A DNA stretch of 64,000 nt from Lactifluus volemus. Taxonomy: Eukaryota > Basidiomycota > Agaricomycetes > Russulales > Russulaceae. The position numbers and the translations under genes were made by a program. Under the pieces are notes generated by a model that did no database searches, had not been told where the DNA came from, and saw only the letters and a list, made by a program, of their open reading frames with translations. The stretch's first letter is position 1; every line of letters begins with the position of its first letter. The stretch is from the NCBI GenBank assembly GCA_022376515.1, contig WTXI01000027.1:1-64000 (forward strand), given 5' to 3'. Of this stretch, positions 11,790 through 23,370 are shown piece by piece.

Positions 11790-13440
11790 GTCAACTATCA
11801 TATCTTGGACTACATTTGGTTGCATACCTAAATGGTGGTAACAGATTCATATAAATAGACAGCAGATACACATATATCATAAAGGTCATGGAGATGTCAT
11901 TAAAAGGCCTGACAACAAATCCTAAATATAGTTGGTGTCCCAGCGTGAGCGGTACTCATAGAGACATATGCAATATAAGAAAAGTTTCCGAACCTTTTCC
12001 GGAGCCGTGTCGGAGAAGAACATGATAGGAGGCTCGCCATTGGAAAGGACAAGGGCAAACGAATGGGGGATCGAGCGGAGTTCTTCGAAACCTTCGTACC
12101 ACTCTTTGACGGTCGGACCTGTGCTCTTGAGTACAATGACATCCACAGGCGTACCTGCCACGTCCTATTTGTTCCCTCTCTTTTCAGCACCTCTCGGAAA
12201 AATAAAACAAAAACAGTCCAGGCGACTTGCCTTGTCTCGATTGTAAAACCTGAGCACGGCATCCGTCAACTGGAAATACCGTCTCCGCCACGCGACCGAC
12301 CCAGAAGTTTGCACGGTGACCCAACCGCTCAAAATGACGCTCCCTCCAGGCAACTGACTATCCCTCCGTCTCTTGGCGGCAGCCACGCGAGCCGCCTCCC
12401 TCCTCTCCACCGCCCTGCGCTTCAACTCGCCCTCGGCCCTCGCCAACTCCTCCTTCCTGCGTTCCTCCTCCAAACGCCACTCCTCCATCCTACGTGCCAC
12501 CTCTGCACGTTTCTCCGCGTCGCGCCGTCGACGCTCCTCGCGTTCACGCACCCTTCTCTCTTCCTCTGCGCGCTCCTCCTCCTCCCGCGCTAGCCTTGCC
12601 GCCGCTTTGCGCGCCAGATCTTGCTCCAGCTGCGCTCGCCGCGTGCGCTCCTCCTCTTCCGCCTGTCGCGCTTCCCTGTCGCGCTGTCTCTTGATGCGCA
12701 ACTGCCGCGCCACCTCTTCGCGCCGCGCTGCGTATTCCTCTTCTTCAGAGGCCCGCCGTGCGGCTTCGCGCTGCTCAGAGCGCGTGACGGGATCGCCAAA
12801 GTCAGGCGGCCCTCGTTGGGAGAGGAATGTGGCAGTAGACGTGGGGGGCGGTTCAGAGATGGTGCGTGTGACGAGAGGGACGGTGGAGCTGGACGGTGCG
12901 TGGGGGAGCGCCTTTTCGAGGTTTGGGGCTTCGAAGGAGGAGGAGGCGGAGGATGTGCGGGCCATCTGAGTAGGTTCGGTGAGGGGGCGGGAGCTGGAGG
13001 GAGGGAAGGGCATCGCGTCGAGGATTGCGCTGATAGAGAGATCTTCGAGACGTGAAATTGTCAACGTTGCCTGTGGACCCTACGAAAATGGAAGTGAACA
13101 TTTAGGGGTGCGGTACGTACTGTAATGATGGGAGAATTACAGACCTTGTACCAAGACTGGACGGTGCGCGAGGCCATCGAAGTACGTGCTATTGACAAGT
13201 CAAAAGGCGAGTCGGCGATGAACAAAGGTGGTGGTTTAAATGAGACGGGCTCGCACCTTTTCGAAGACCTGATGTGCCATCCGGTACATAGGTGATGGTA
13301 GCGAAGCAGCTGTCGCCGTCGATAGCTAGGCGACAGAAAGCCAAGAACACAGATTGTTCTGACTCGGAAATATGCCGTTTCAGTTCGGATAAACCCTGGG
13401 AACCTGCTGCGGATAGCTTTAATCCTGGAGACCACTACAC
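11790..13440. repeat. Segmental duplication, unit B (partner 7010-8410)
   Basis: The second, longer unit of the same-orientation duplication described at 7010-8410. It includes most of the better-preserved ADF-H/coiled-coil/PH gene and its 3' flank. Confidence 0.8.
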
Positions 13441-13704
13441 CACGTACACGTGCGACGTAGTAAAATGATCCAAGAGCACAGCATTTAGCCGCATAGTCGT
13501 TGGGAAGGAACGAAAATTGCCAACCTTTCCATAGGAGAGAGCAAGCCTATAGAGATGAGTTGGCAAGAGCGACAAAGGAGGTGAGACGAGGACGGACCAG
13601 TCAAGGGTACCCCGTTGGGTAATGCTTCGGTACGCCATCCGAATATCAGGATCAGTGGATTCAGCACCCGACGAGTCGGTGTGGCGAGCAATCATGGAAA
13701 CCAT
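11900..13704 (-). CDS. ADF-H / coiled-coil / PH domain protein, probably degraded
   Basis: A likely cortical actin and lipid adaptor by domain content. The first exon reads MVSMIARHTDSS then DIRMAYRSITQRGTLDW, an ADF-H (drebrin/cofilin-type) start. Later pieces LSELKRHISESEQ and DGDSCFATITYVPDGTSG complete that fold. A long Arg/Glu-rich coiled coil follows (about 12900-12370), then a PH domain beginning GGSVILSGWVTVQTSGSVAW. The intron inside PH starts with GCAAGT, a GC-AG donor, where the other copy has GTGAGA. PH segment VFGLDSIEVLEG, kept in the 7010-8410 copy, is missing, and the frame ends inside the final PH helix. The exons between 13435 and 13065 need several introns I could not place with certainty. 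It may be expressed but not fully functional. Confidence 0.5.
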
Positions 13705-15251
13705 CGCTGGCCTGGTTGACGACGATTCGCCTTTTTTGAAAAGGACAGAATATCAGACGTGGGAGGAGGAGGAAAAGAGACACACAGGGTGGTGAAACGT
13801 GGCAAGGAAGAAATTTGATGATTATTGTCCGAGAACAACTCGGGCGTAGATAAACTATAGCGTAAACCGTATCTCTATTACGCACACGTACCCCTTGGAA
13901 ACGATTGACAGACAAGTCGTCCCCAACAAGACATTACACTTGGTGGTGTACAAGAAGAGGGTAGCGTGAGACAAAAGACGTTTGGTGAAGTGAACAGGTC
14001 GTCGTCGTGCATGAGGCCGATCTAGCCGAGGGGATTTCAAAATCACCCATACGATTTTACTTACAATTTCGGGACTATTGGTTCATGAATGGAACAGCTT
14101 ATGGCTACTTTTCTGATGAATGCGAGCACTTTTTAATATATCGTTCATAAATGTCAGTACGAAGCCTCTCTCAGCACACGTGTTTTCGGCGTGCGTTGAA
14201 CGTCACTTGGGTATCGGTAAACTTGGAATCCCCGTCGGGTCGGACGTGAGCATATTCCAAGCACGACGTGATGCAGAACCGGTGTATGGGCTTCCTTGCT
14301 TGACGATATGCTGATGAGCTCAACGGGCTCCCATCTCCCGCCATGCGGTCCGTGCGGCGCAGCGAACATCGTTAACTAGGCTCATCAACGTCAATGACAT
14401 CCCCCTTGGTGAAATGTACGCCGCCGCCGCCGCCACAAAGGCATGACCAAAGAGAAGCTAGCGTTGGGTGTCGAAACATCTTCTTGAGCACACTCCCCCC
14501 ATCCACGAAGACCAAAGTGGCGTCCAGGCGGTACGCATCTCGCGTTGATCGGGGGAGACTCGAGCGACCGCCAAGAGCGAATCATTGATCCGCCCATGAG
14601 GCTCTAATTACTTTTGAAAAAAAAAGGGTACTAATTATCAGCTGTGCTTCTACCATTGTGTATAAAATTACATACAAGGTCGACCAATTCTGAGCTTCGG
14701 GGCCAGGTTATTCGTTTCATTTCACGTCGAGGGAATTGTAGTACGCTGAGAATGTGACAGCAGGCATTAAACGCATTTGGGTGTCGTTTGATGATCACGA
14801 CGGATGTAGTGACAATAGTTCTGTCAGAAGAGGGCGTGTGTGTGTGTGAGATTTGACCCGCGGAACTCGGAAAACAAATAGCTTCTGTTCTGAACCGTGA
14901 GTACGTACAATAAGATGAAGTTATTGTTGTTGAGGGCAGTTGTTATAAGCGGTTGCTACACTCGGCACGGATTACCGCGGGTCCTAGCCGAAGTCATTCA
15001 TTTGTGTTGTGTTTAGTTTTTCTGGCGTCTATCGAGCCACAAGCCAAGAAATCGGTCTCTAAGGCTATGTCGTTCCTCTTCTCTTAACACCAATTATACA
15101 CCGCCATGGTCCTAACTATGTTACACTATAAAACCCACCTCCCGTTGCCTCAAGTTAGCCTTAGCAACCCACCCACTCACATTCATTATTCCTTGCCTGG
15201 ATCAAATTTTGCCCCTCCTTTTATCACACTTTGATTCTCTCCAAGTCTAAA
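13705..15251. other. Gene-poor region
   Basis: About 1.5 kb without a gene I can support. ORFs are short, with no family resemblance and no consistent splice signals. A short GT microsatellite lies near 14830. The last 130 bases look like a promoter: a TATA-type ctataaaacc near 15126, then a pyrimidine-rich leader ending at the ATG at 15252. Confidence 0.45.
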
Positions 15252-15557
15252 ATGGCTGGCCCAGTTGTCACCTATGTGTCCAGATCACCCAACACCCGCG
15301 ACGAGTACCAGTGGCCTCGGTAAGTTTATGATCATAGTACTACATCGATCCCGTCTCTCATCATACCAAACCAAACCAGCCCCCAACGAAAGTCACACTC
15401 CTCTACGGCCAAGCACGTCGAACGCCGTCTGATACGCGCCTGGAAAAATCTCACTGGATCCGTGCGACGCAAAGAGCGCGCTTCCATTCTGCCTGACGGT
15501 TTTGTGCTCCTGAATGCCGCTCGCCGGCGGAGCCTATACATACCTTCCCCTGCTTGA
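15252..15557 (+). CDS. Small basic protein, unknown function
   Basis: Two exons (15252-15319 and 15380-15557) joined by a GTAAGT...CCAG intron give 81 aa. The start MAGPVVTYVSRSP follows a TATA box about 120 bases upstream and a CT-rich leader typical of expressed fungal genes. The second exon is rich in Arg and Lys (RKSHSSTAKHVERRLIRAWK) and ends in a conserved-looking FVLLNAARRR segment. There is no signal peptide, membrane segment or known domain. Phase agreement and promoter layout are the evidence; I do not recognise a family. Confidence 0.5.
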
Positions 15558-16097
15558 AGTTTTTGGTTCCGAGTCAAGAGGCTAGCTCCTCGTACTTCGT
15601 ACCAAGTTACACCAGCCATGTTGTCCATGACAACACCGCCTTCGGTTCCCCCTCCCCAATTGCCCCATTCCACCTCACCTCCTCCGATTCCGGTGGTCAA
15701 AAGCCATCGCGCCTGTGGCGCAGATTCCGTACACCTTCTGGGCCCCCCTTGAACGTTGTACTTTTTTTCTCTTCTTTTTCTTTTTTCGGCAAGGGGTGCA
15801 TCCCATTTGCTTGTAGCTTCTATGATACATTGTTGTAAAACGTTTTCCACCCACAAATCGTATGATGCTGCAATCCATTAATTTATTTTACCGTAATCTA
15901 CAGTTAACCCGAATTGTTTCCCGTTGTATCTCTTGTTGTGAATTGTGATTGTGAAGAATGTACAGTAAATTGACGCGAATTGAGACGTCCCTTGTGAAGG
16001 ACCTCATTAATTTCGTGGTGTTCCATCAGTAGTCTAAGCGGGCACGGGCATGATCACCGAGCTTCGCATCGTCCCGAACACCACAGGGCTCAATCGA
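15558..16097. other. Convergent intergenic region
   Basis: Lies between the 3' ends of the small basic protein gene (+) and the 8-exon gene (-). It contains T-rich runs near 15765-15790 that could serve 3' processing of the plus-strand gene. The minus-strand ORF 15332-15856 overlaps the small gene and is treated as a shadow. Confidence 0.4.
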
Positions 16098-17863
16098 TCA
16101 ACACTGCTCGGCTAGGCTACGCAAGCGGCTGTTCTCAACCTCCAGCGCATCTCTGTGGTGGATGATACCCGATATTTCTCGTAGCACCTGTAACCAAATG
16201 GGGACACGTCAACACGACGACGACATTTGAGAGTGTGTATGCGTATATGCGCCTCCCGCGCGGTTGCGCATGTGCAGGCTTGCTCACCGAGTTTCCACGA
16301 CGCAACTGGCTTCTTCCTTGTCCTGTAACCGTACCCTCGACGACACTACCACCGCGGTACCCGATGATATCCATCACAATCTACCAGGATTGGTTAACGA
16401 CCACATTTCCAACACAGGCAAAAAAAAAAACAGATTTCCTTACAGACTGGCCACGGCGCAAAACTGCGTTCCTGTGGGTGTTGTCACCTTCGGGGGTCAA
16501 GGTCTCCTCCGGTTCCTGTTGAATCAATGTGGCGGGACAGATAGCGTCGGCTATCGACATGAGCGATTCTTCGCGTGTGAGTAGTACTAGCCCCGCGCGG
16601 CGGGACTGGCTCCTATCTTGTGGTCGTTTCCGTTGCGTGAGCAAAAACCGTTCCTTGTAGCTCTAGAACGTGAATGCGTGAACACGTAAACAGAGATGAT
16701 GATTAGATCAAAAAGTTATTCATTTTCAATGATTCATCGATTCGTGGATGAGACGATTCTATGGTAACGTACTGCCACAGCCGCATTCGTCACCCTCTTG
16801 CTCGCAGAGAGATGTTGCGTCAGAGCGGCACCAAAAACGCTCAGGTTGGCGGGGTCGACACCCTCTGCAAGCAGTTCCTGACGTCGCTCGGCGTACCTTT
16901 GGTGGGTTCAAAGATGCGCGCGCGTTAGTCAAGGCAAGGCGAGCAGTCTGAGAACTCACTTTTGTCTGGTCACCTCCGGAACGATGACATATTCCTCAAA
17001 CGGATCAAAAAAGATAGCGTTCTCGTTTGCCTATGGAAACGCAAACGCTTTCAATTCAACTGCCCGGACGTTGATCAAAACCCAAAAACAAACGACCTAC
17101 GAGTTGGACGAGCCGCCTTGGGACATCCTTCTCCACGTGCGGCCCGAGCGGCACGAACGCGCTCTGATGTTGTCTCACTACAGTTACCCGACGCCGCCGC
17201 AAATGGTAATACAGTGAGCACAAAAAGGGGCACCACTCTCGCGTTGCCAAGCGGTAAACTTACTGAGGTCCAGAATAGCCGAGAGGGGAATCCGACTTGC
17301 CCCGTAGCTACATTCTTGACAAAGTTCGCTCAGTGCAAGGGACACACCTGCAAAATGGCCTGATATCAGTCCCTTTTTTTTTTGCTTACGTTTTGAGCGC
17401 ACATCTAGTTAAAAAGTAGAACGAACGAGACACCGTACGTACCGCGCAGATAGGACCAAGCGACTTTCTTTGGCGATGTGGTCGGTCCGGACAAAGCTCC
17501 AGCGCGGGTGCCGCCAACCGGACTGTGATGAGGCCTTTGAGGAGCCCTTCGGAGGTTCGAAACGGGTTGTGTTTGCCCCGCACTGCGTGGGACGATGACG
17601 GCGATGATGAGGGAACTCCAGATGCGGATCACGATCGACTGCAAATACGAGAAGAATAGTCTTTGCAATGTGCCTCGCGACACTGCCCAGCAAAAGGTGG
17701 CGACGACACGAAGATAGAGAAGGAGGCGTGATGATCCGTTGACGTTCACGCCACAGTCGCCGATTCCACAATTGGCTGCTGCTGCTGGGGCCGTCGTGTC
17801 GTTGCGTGGGGGGGGATAAGTTGGAGCTGACTGAGCGCATATCACATCATTTTTGGTGTTCAT
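16098..17863 (-). CDS. Eight-exon protein of unknown function, hydrophobic N-terminal region
   Basis: Exons at 17863-17443, 17347-17264, 17177-17101, 17030-16960, 16896-16773, 16662-16444, 16380-16288 and 16187-16098 all join in phase at GT-AG borders to give 392 aa. Seven introns agreeing with no stop is strong evidence for a real gene, although no exon but the first is long. The start is the first ATG in frame, MNTKNDVICAQSAP. Residues about 35-95 include a CGIGDCGVNVNG motif and two hydrophobic stretches (LLLYLRVVATFCWAV and IVIRIWSSLIIAVIVP) that may cross or enter a membrane. The middle is acidic and helical (FFDPFEEYVIVPEVTRQK, YAERRQELLAEGVD). The C-terminus ends in a short coiled coil, HHRDALEVENSRLRSLAEQC. 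I do not recognise the family. Confidence 0.72.
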
Positions 17864-18214
17864 GTTGCGGGTGAGGAGCAGCAGAAGGAAGGAGGGAGGG
17901 AGGGGCAAGGGATAGCTGGAGATAATCGAATCGTCGAATCGTCATCGACCACAATGGATTTATATCCCAAGCATCAAAGCGATTGACTTGTTCAAAACAC
18001 AAATTGAACAAAGAGTTAAAATTTCACTTGTGTGGATGGAGAGTAAGAGGCCACCCACAGCGACTCATTCAGGAATAAACCCAAGTTACGACCATTGGAC
18101 ACCATTTTTGAACCTATTGAATGCCTAATATACCCTTGGAAAAACTATATTGTATGAAAAGTAGACCATCATCCCAAGCTTGAAATAATCGCCCTCCTTC
18201 GTGTCAATGATCAC
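17864..18214. other. Upstream region of the eight-exon gene
   Basis: The short stretch between the start of the eight-exon gene (-) and the 3' end of esterase A (-). It is AT-richer than its surroundings. No gene or clear motif is seen. Confidence 0.4.
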
Positions 18215-19833
18215 TCACATCAAAAACGCATCAGCCCAGTGTCTTAATACACCCTCTCCGATCTTTTCCGACTTGACATCGCGAACAATAATCGCAGCGT
18301 GTGCGTTGCGTGCGTCAGGCATGTACACGCGCTCCTTCTTCAGCTGTGGCAGCGCGTTCAGAGCAGCAACCATCCTGCTTTGTGCAGGGGTGATGCGTAG
18401 GCTCGGCTCAGGAACCGGTATGGACTCTGACAGCGTGACGCTGGACGAATCATCGACCATATCAACGGCGACGTGATCCTCTCTGCTCTCGAGCTGCCCA
18501 GGGACGTGACTAAATCGCTGCGTAGCAGGCGCGTCCTTACACTCGAGTAGCTTGATGCGCATGTGAGAATAATAAGATGCAATTGCAAACCTGAGGCTGA
18601 CAAGAATAATCAAGGCAGGAAGGATAATCGGAACCAAAATAAGCAAAATCTGTATGCAGACCAATTGAATGGATTATTCCAGAATGTTCAGGTGGAAACG
18701 TACTATGTTGAATGGAAAAGGGGCATGAAAGCGGGGAGGAAGGGGCGGCCTGTAAGATTTGAACCACTTGAATGTGAAAGGGCGGGGGAAGGCCCTTTCA
18801 TGCTTTGGTGGTGGTGTATCAGGTATATCAAAAGATCTTATGATCGGAAGATAAGTGGCGTCGTATTGTCTAGAGGAAGAATTAGCGTACAGGATGACGG
18901 AGCAGGGAAGCTGACGCACACCACAAGGCCGCTAGTCGTATGGTTTATGAATGGGTCCTTGGTGTCGACGTACGCTGTCATGTATGGCACTGTCCAGTCA
19001 TTGATACTATATGGGGTACTAAATTAGTTCTCCATAAGTCAACGGTCATAGAAGGGGCTAACGCATTTGCATAGATTCGAATATGGGGAAATAGTTTGAG
19101 ACCTCGATAGAAAACATGTTCTAGGACGATGGATCAATTGACCTGTACTGGTGAAGACGAAATCCCCTTGCCTGGATCTGCCATGACTTCTAGCAGGGAT
19201 TTTCCAGTCTTAGACCATTTATCTGCGCCATAAAACTGCTTTCCTGTTCTACTGAAAAATCTAGGCACGATGAAAGAACTGCATTTTGACATAGTGGAAG
19301 GGTAGAGGAGGAGACCGATGTGGGGCGTCGCCATAGTATTGAAATTAACGGGAGCGACGGTTGAAAAGAACTCGCGTTGGTTGAGGATGCTATATACGGC
19401 ACGAGATGAGCGTCAAGTAATAAGGACAGAGCAAAATGACATGACGCACCCGATAACATAACGCGCGAGCAGCCCTCCCATGCTATGTCCTGTGATGGAA
19501 AACCGAGTCACCGTCTTGCCCTCCTTTCCTAATTTCTTAACTTCTTGGTAGATCTGTACGAGATCGTGGAAACGGTCGTCAAACGTAAATTGACTCATTT
19601 ACCTCAGTAGCCACTCGTTCTCCTCCCCAGTCTATGCCGTCAATGGTACACTCACCCCGGTTCGTCTCTGGAAGCATTACATGGAGTCCCACTCCATTCT
19701 GGTGCTTTGACGATTCGTTGGTGGATTGTTGGATAATGCGATGCATGGAAGCAAGCTGTGATGGGTTTCCCCGCAATCCGTGAATGAGAACGAGTAGATG
19801 GACATTTGTGGTGCCAGTGGTTTGGTCAGACAT
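18215..19833 (-). CDS. ROG1/DUF676-type serine esterase, copy A
   Basis: A putative alpha/beta-hydrolase lipase of the DUF676/ROG1 family. The start MSDQTTGTTNVHLLVLIHG gives the first strand and oxyanion region. GIDWGGERVATE follows. The nucleophile lies in TRFSITGHSMGGLLARYVIG (Ser of GHSMGG), then NFNTMATPHIGLLLYP, a probable catalytic Asp in INDWTVPYMTAY, and a probable His in RNAHAAIIVRD. A hydrophobic helix near the C-terminus (ILLILVPIILPALIILVSL) suggests membrane anchoring. Introns fall in phase. The one after EVMADP uses a GC donor (CAG|GCAAGG). Family members hydrolyse acylglycerols or phospholipids; the substrate here is unknown. It has a tandem paralogue 1.5 kb away. Confidence 0.85.
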
Positions 19834-20816
19834 GACAACTGAGTTAGGTCGATTCTAAAAGGACAAATGGGGAGGAGGAGGAAAACTGGTTCCCAGTCTT
19901 AGCCGTATAGGCACACTCCCGACAGAACGTGAAGTTTGGAAAAGGAGGCGCGAGTCGAGGGGACCTTTGGTGTGCACCGCTAGACGCACGAAGACGAGGA
20001 ATAATGAGCGCGGGGTCGAGACGGTGATGACGGGCAGTAAAGCACTCGAGAAATAGGGACGAAAACAGATGCGGGAAAGAAGGGGGAACGGACGAAGGAC
20101 AAAGCTTGGGTCCGAGCCTCAGGGGGTCTCTTAAAATTCCGTTCGCAGCCGATAAGAGACTGACGAGATGCCCATTTCTCTGGCCCCGTGCCATCGTGCT
20201 TGTCGGGAAATGCGGGGATAGAGGCAGTGTCGTGCTAGTTACTGTACGGTGAACTCGGGAGACTGTGACCGCCTTGCATACCTCGGCTCATTAGAGCTAA
20301 TTCAATTTAGGAGTAAGCGCCCATCATCGGTTTTAACTCTCCCCCCGATAATTTTTATCACAAATTGCGTGTTAAGATGTCTTAGGCGATCACTAGGAGC
20401 GGATACTTCAATTAATCAAAATTAGCAGTTGAGGTTTTTCCTGATGGCCTAGAAATGTGAAAGAGTGCGGAACGGCAGGGAGTGTTCAACTATAACCCTC
20501 ACTCAACAGTACCTGAACTTGTTATCTGTTCAAAAGGAAACTTTCGGGTTGCTCTGTGATGCCTAGTATGAGATCTATGAGATCTCGCTCATATTACTCA
20601 GCTGTTCTTTCTTGATGAGCGCAGCATCGCTTATCATGATCGTGCCCAACATCGTTGCCACCCCATTTATCGGAGCCCCACGGCCTCGAAAAACAGGCAA
20701 CCATCCAGCACATTTCGGCACTACACTGTTCCATACAACATGCTGATGTGCTCGTGACGCAGAGTGGACATACTAACCAAATCCTGCCATAAAGAACGGA
20801 GAGGGAGAGGAAGAGG
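19834..20816. other. Region upstream of esterase A
   Basis: About 1 kb with no intact gene. The ORF at 20194-19844 is a low-complexity shadow. An AT-rich stretch near 20330-20450 has no recognisable product. Confidence 0.4.
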
Positions 20817-20966
20817 CTGCAGCTGCAAATGGCACTGCCCTTGGTGATTGATGTTGGATCCACGGATGTAATGGCTGCGCTGCGGGAACTCAAAGAGGAA
20901 GTCGGTACAAGAGTGTGTCTCATGTTCTCTGGCATGGCGGAGGCGCACTTACTTGCCACTCAGGAA
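20817..20966 (+). pseudogene. Amidohydrolase-like gene fragment
   Basis: A single exon-sized piece reads LQLQMALPLVIDVGSTDVM then AALRELKEEVGTRVCLMFSG and MAEAHLLATQE. It ends at a GTGAGC donor-like site. The pattern (a V-D-V strand, I/V-M-A-x-L-x-x-L-K-E-E helix, SG-x-x-EAHLLA) resembles the C-terminal part of fungal amidohydrolase/imidazolonepropionase-type proteins. No metal-binding HxH segment or other exons are visible on either side, so it is a relic. The family call is from memory of the motif and moderately uncertain. Confidence 0.4.
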
Positions 20967-21313
20967 GTGAGCGCTAGTGAGCGCTAGTGAGCTGTTGACG
21001 GTGTGTGACAGGTTTTGGGGCTCATACAGTAACTCACTATCCCCCAAATTTACCTTTTCTTATTTTTCTGAAATAGCGGCGCAGCCGCTCAAGCGCTTGT
21101 AACTCATTTTTCTGATACATGAGTGTGACGGTGTAGGAGGGTCAAGAATATGTGTCAAATCATCAAAACTTGAGTTCTATGATGTCATTATGCATACGAT
21201 GTAGCTTACTCTAATCCATTCTGTCTACCTGTCAAAATCGTCTACCTTATGAAGAAAAGTCGACAAACGTCTCGTCTTGGATCCAAGAATCGCGTGTCTC
21301 CACCAGTCCATGA
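20967..21313. other. 3' flank of esterase B
   Basis: About 350 bases with a small direct repeat (gtgagcgcta, near 20966-20987). No gene is seen. Confidence 0.4.
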
Positions 21314-22927
21314 TCACATAACAAACACATCGGCCCAGTGTCTCAATACTCCCTCTCCGATCTTGTGGAACTCCAATTTCTTGATATCGCGGGCAATAAT
21401 CGTTGCGTGTGAGTTGCGTACATCAGGGATGTATACGCGCTCCTTCTTCAGCTGCGGCAGCGCGTTCAGAGAAGCCATCATCCTTCTTTGTGCAGGGGTA
21501 ATAGGCGGGCTCTGTTCAGGGATCCGCACGGTGTCCTCTGACAGCGCGGGCCCAGCAGGATCATCTTCCATGTCAGCGACGATGTCCTCCACCTCGGGCT
21601 CGAGTTTCGCAAAGACGTGAATAAGCCGCTGCGTGGTAGACGCGTCCTCGGTCTCGAGTAGCTTGATGCGCGAACGAGAATGGTGGGACGATATCGAAAG
21701 TCTCACGATCACGAGACTGAGGAAGGTAGGAAAGAGAATCGGAAGAAGAATGAGCGAAACCTGCACGCGGGCCGATTGAATGCCTTGTCTTCGGAATGTT
21801 CAGCTGGACACGTACTATGTTGAATGGAAAGGGGGCCTGAAAGCGAGGGGGAAGGGGTGGCCTGTAAGATTTGAACCACTTTACGGTGAGTGGACGGGGG
21901 GAGGTCCTTTCACGTTTGGGTGGTGGTGTATCAGGTATATCAAAAGATTTTACGATCGGATAGTAGGTATCGTCGTAATCCCTAGGGAAGAATTAGCATA
22001 CAAAGTGATAGAGCAGGAAGCCGACGCACACCACAAGGCCGCTAGTCGTATGGTTTATGAATGGGTCCTTATTATCTACATACGCAGTCATGTATGGCAC
22101 CGTCAGATCATTGATGCTGCATGGTATTAAATTAATTCTCTATATGTGATGGGCGGAGGACTTACGCATTTGCGTAGATTCGAATATGGAGGAACAACTT
22201 GAGACCTCGGTAGAAAACATGTTCTAGGGCAATGAATCAGTTGGCCTGTACGGGTGAAAACAAAAACCTCCTTGCCTGGATCTGCCATGACTTCTAGCAG
22301 GGATTTTCCAGTCGTGGACCACTTATCTGTGCCATAAAACTGCTCTCCTGTTCTACTGAGAAATCTAGGCACGATGAAAGAACTGCATTTTGAAATAATG
22401 GAAGGGTAGAGGAGGAGACCGATGTGGGGCGTTGCCATAGTGTTGAAATTAACGGGAGTGACGGTGGAAAAGAACTCGCGCTGGTAGAGTATGCTGTTTA
22501 CAGCGGTTCAGTCGTGAGCATTCAGCAACAGCGACGGGACATACCCGACAACATAACGCGCGAGCAGCCCTCCCAAACTATATCCTGTGATAGAAAACCG
22601 GGTCACCCTCTTGCCCTCCTTTTCTATTTTCTCAATTTCTTGAAAGATCTGGACGAGAGCGCTTGAATGGGTCGTCAGCTCAGCTCAAGGTAAATCGCTC
22701 ACCTCAGTAGCCACTCGTTCTCCTCCCCAGTCTATGCCATCATAGGTACTCTCATCCCGATTTGTCTCCGGAAGCATTACATGGAGTCCCGCTCCATTCT
22801 GGTGCTTTGATGATTCGTTGATAGATTGCTGGATAATGCGATGCATGGAAGCAAGATGTGACGGGTTCCCCCACATTCCGTGAATGAGAACGAGCAGATG
22901 GACGTTTGTGGAGGTTTGGTCAGACAT
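21314..22927 (-). CDS. ROG1/DUF676-type serine esterase, copy B
   Basis: A tandem paralogue of the gene at 18215-19833 with the same exon layout. It starts MSDQTSTNVHLLVLIHGMWG and has GIDWGGERVATE, the nucleophile motif TRFSITGYSLGGLLARY, a probable Asp in INDLTVPYMTAY and a probable His in RNSHATIIARD. The membrane helix near the C-terminus reads SLILLPILFPTFLSLVIVRL. The unusual GC-AG intron after EVMADP (CAG|GCAAGG) is kept. The nucleophile elbow is GYSLGG, the form I regard as usual in this family, whereas copy A has GHSMGG. Both copies look intact, so the pair probably arose by tandem duplication and has since diverged. Confidence 0.85.
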
Positions 22928-23370
22928 GACAAGTAGGTCGATGCTGAAAGTACAGAGGGAAGGAAGCACTTTTAGCTGTCGGATCAGGGCCGCGCATGAT
23001 CGCGGCCTCGGCAGGATTAGAGGACTGACCGACCGACCGATGAAAGTGTTCACGAAACGATCATTACGTGAGCCTCAGCCTCAGTGTTGCAGTGTCCGTT
23101 GCGAATCTGCTTTGCTGAGGTTGACAACTTGACTGAGGTGTCGAAAAGCGTGAAAGTGGAAAGCGGGCAACGCGGTTACCGTGTGGCCTGGCAAGACCGC
23201 GAGCGGCAGCGGCACGCGGATATGGGCCATTTCCAGGCCACGTCGCTCCCGCCCTTCTTATTCTTCTCTCTCCTCAGACCCAGCTGCGCTTCAAAACGCA
23301 CTCGCACTCTTTTTTTTTTTGATATCACAATATATCTTACATATTTCTATCTCGAAACCAATATTCATTA
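22928..23370. promoter_or_regulatory. Divergent promoter region, esterase B / vezatin-like gene
   Basis: About 440 bases between two divergent starts. A CT-rich segment near 23245-23300, a T-run near 23310 and a nearby AT-rich stretch precede the plus-strand ATG at 23371. No defined binding site is claimed. Confidence 0.4.

Noticed and set aside
19844..20194. 116-aa minus-strand ORF just upstream of esterase A
   Set aside because: Runs into the esterase leader; composition is low-complexity and no signal peptide fits an upstream start of the esterase.
20594..20959. 121-aa minus-strand ORF
   Set aside because: It is antisense to the amidohydrolase-like fragment, whose plus-strand reading has the recognisable motif.
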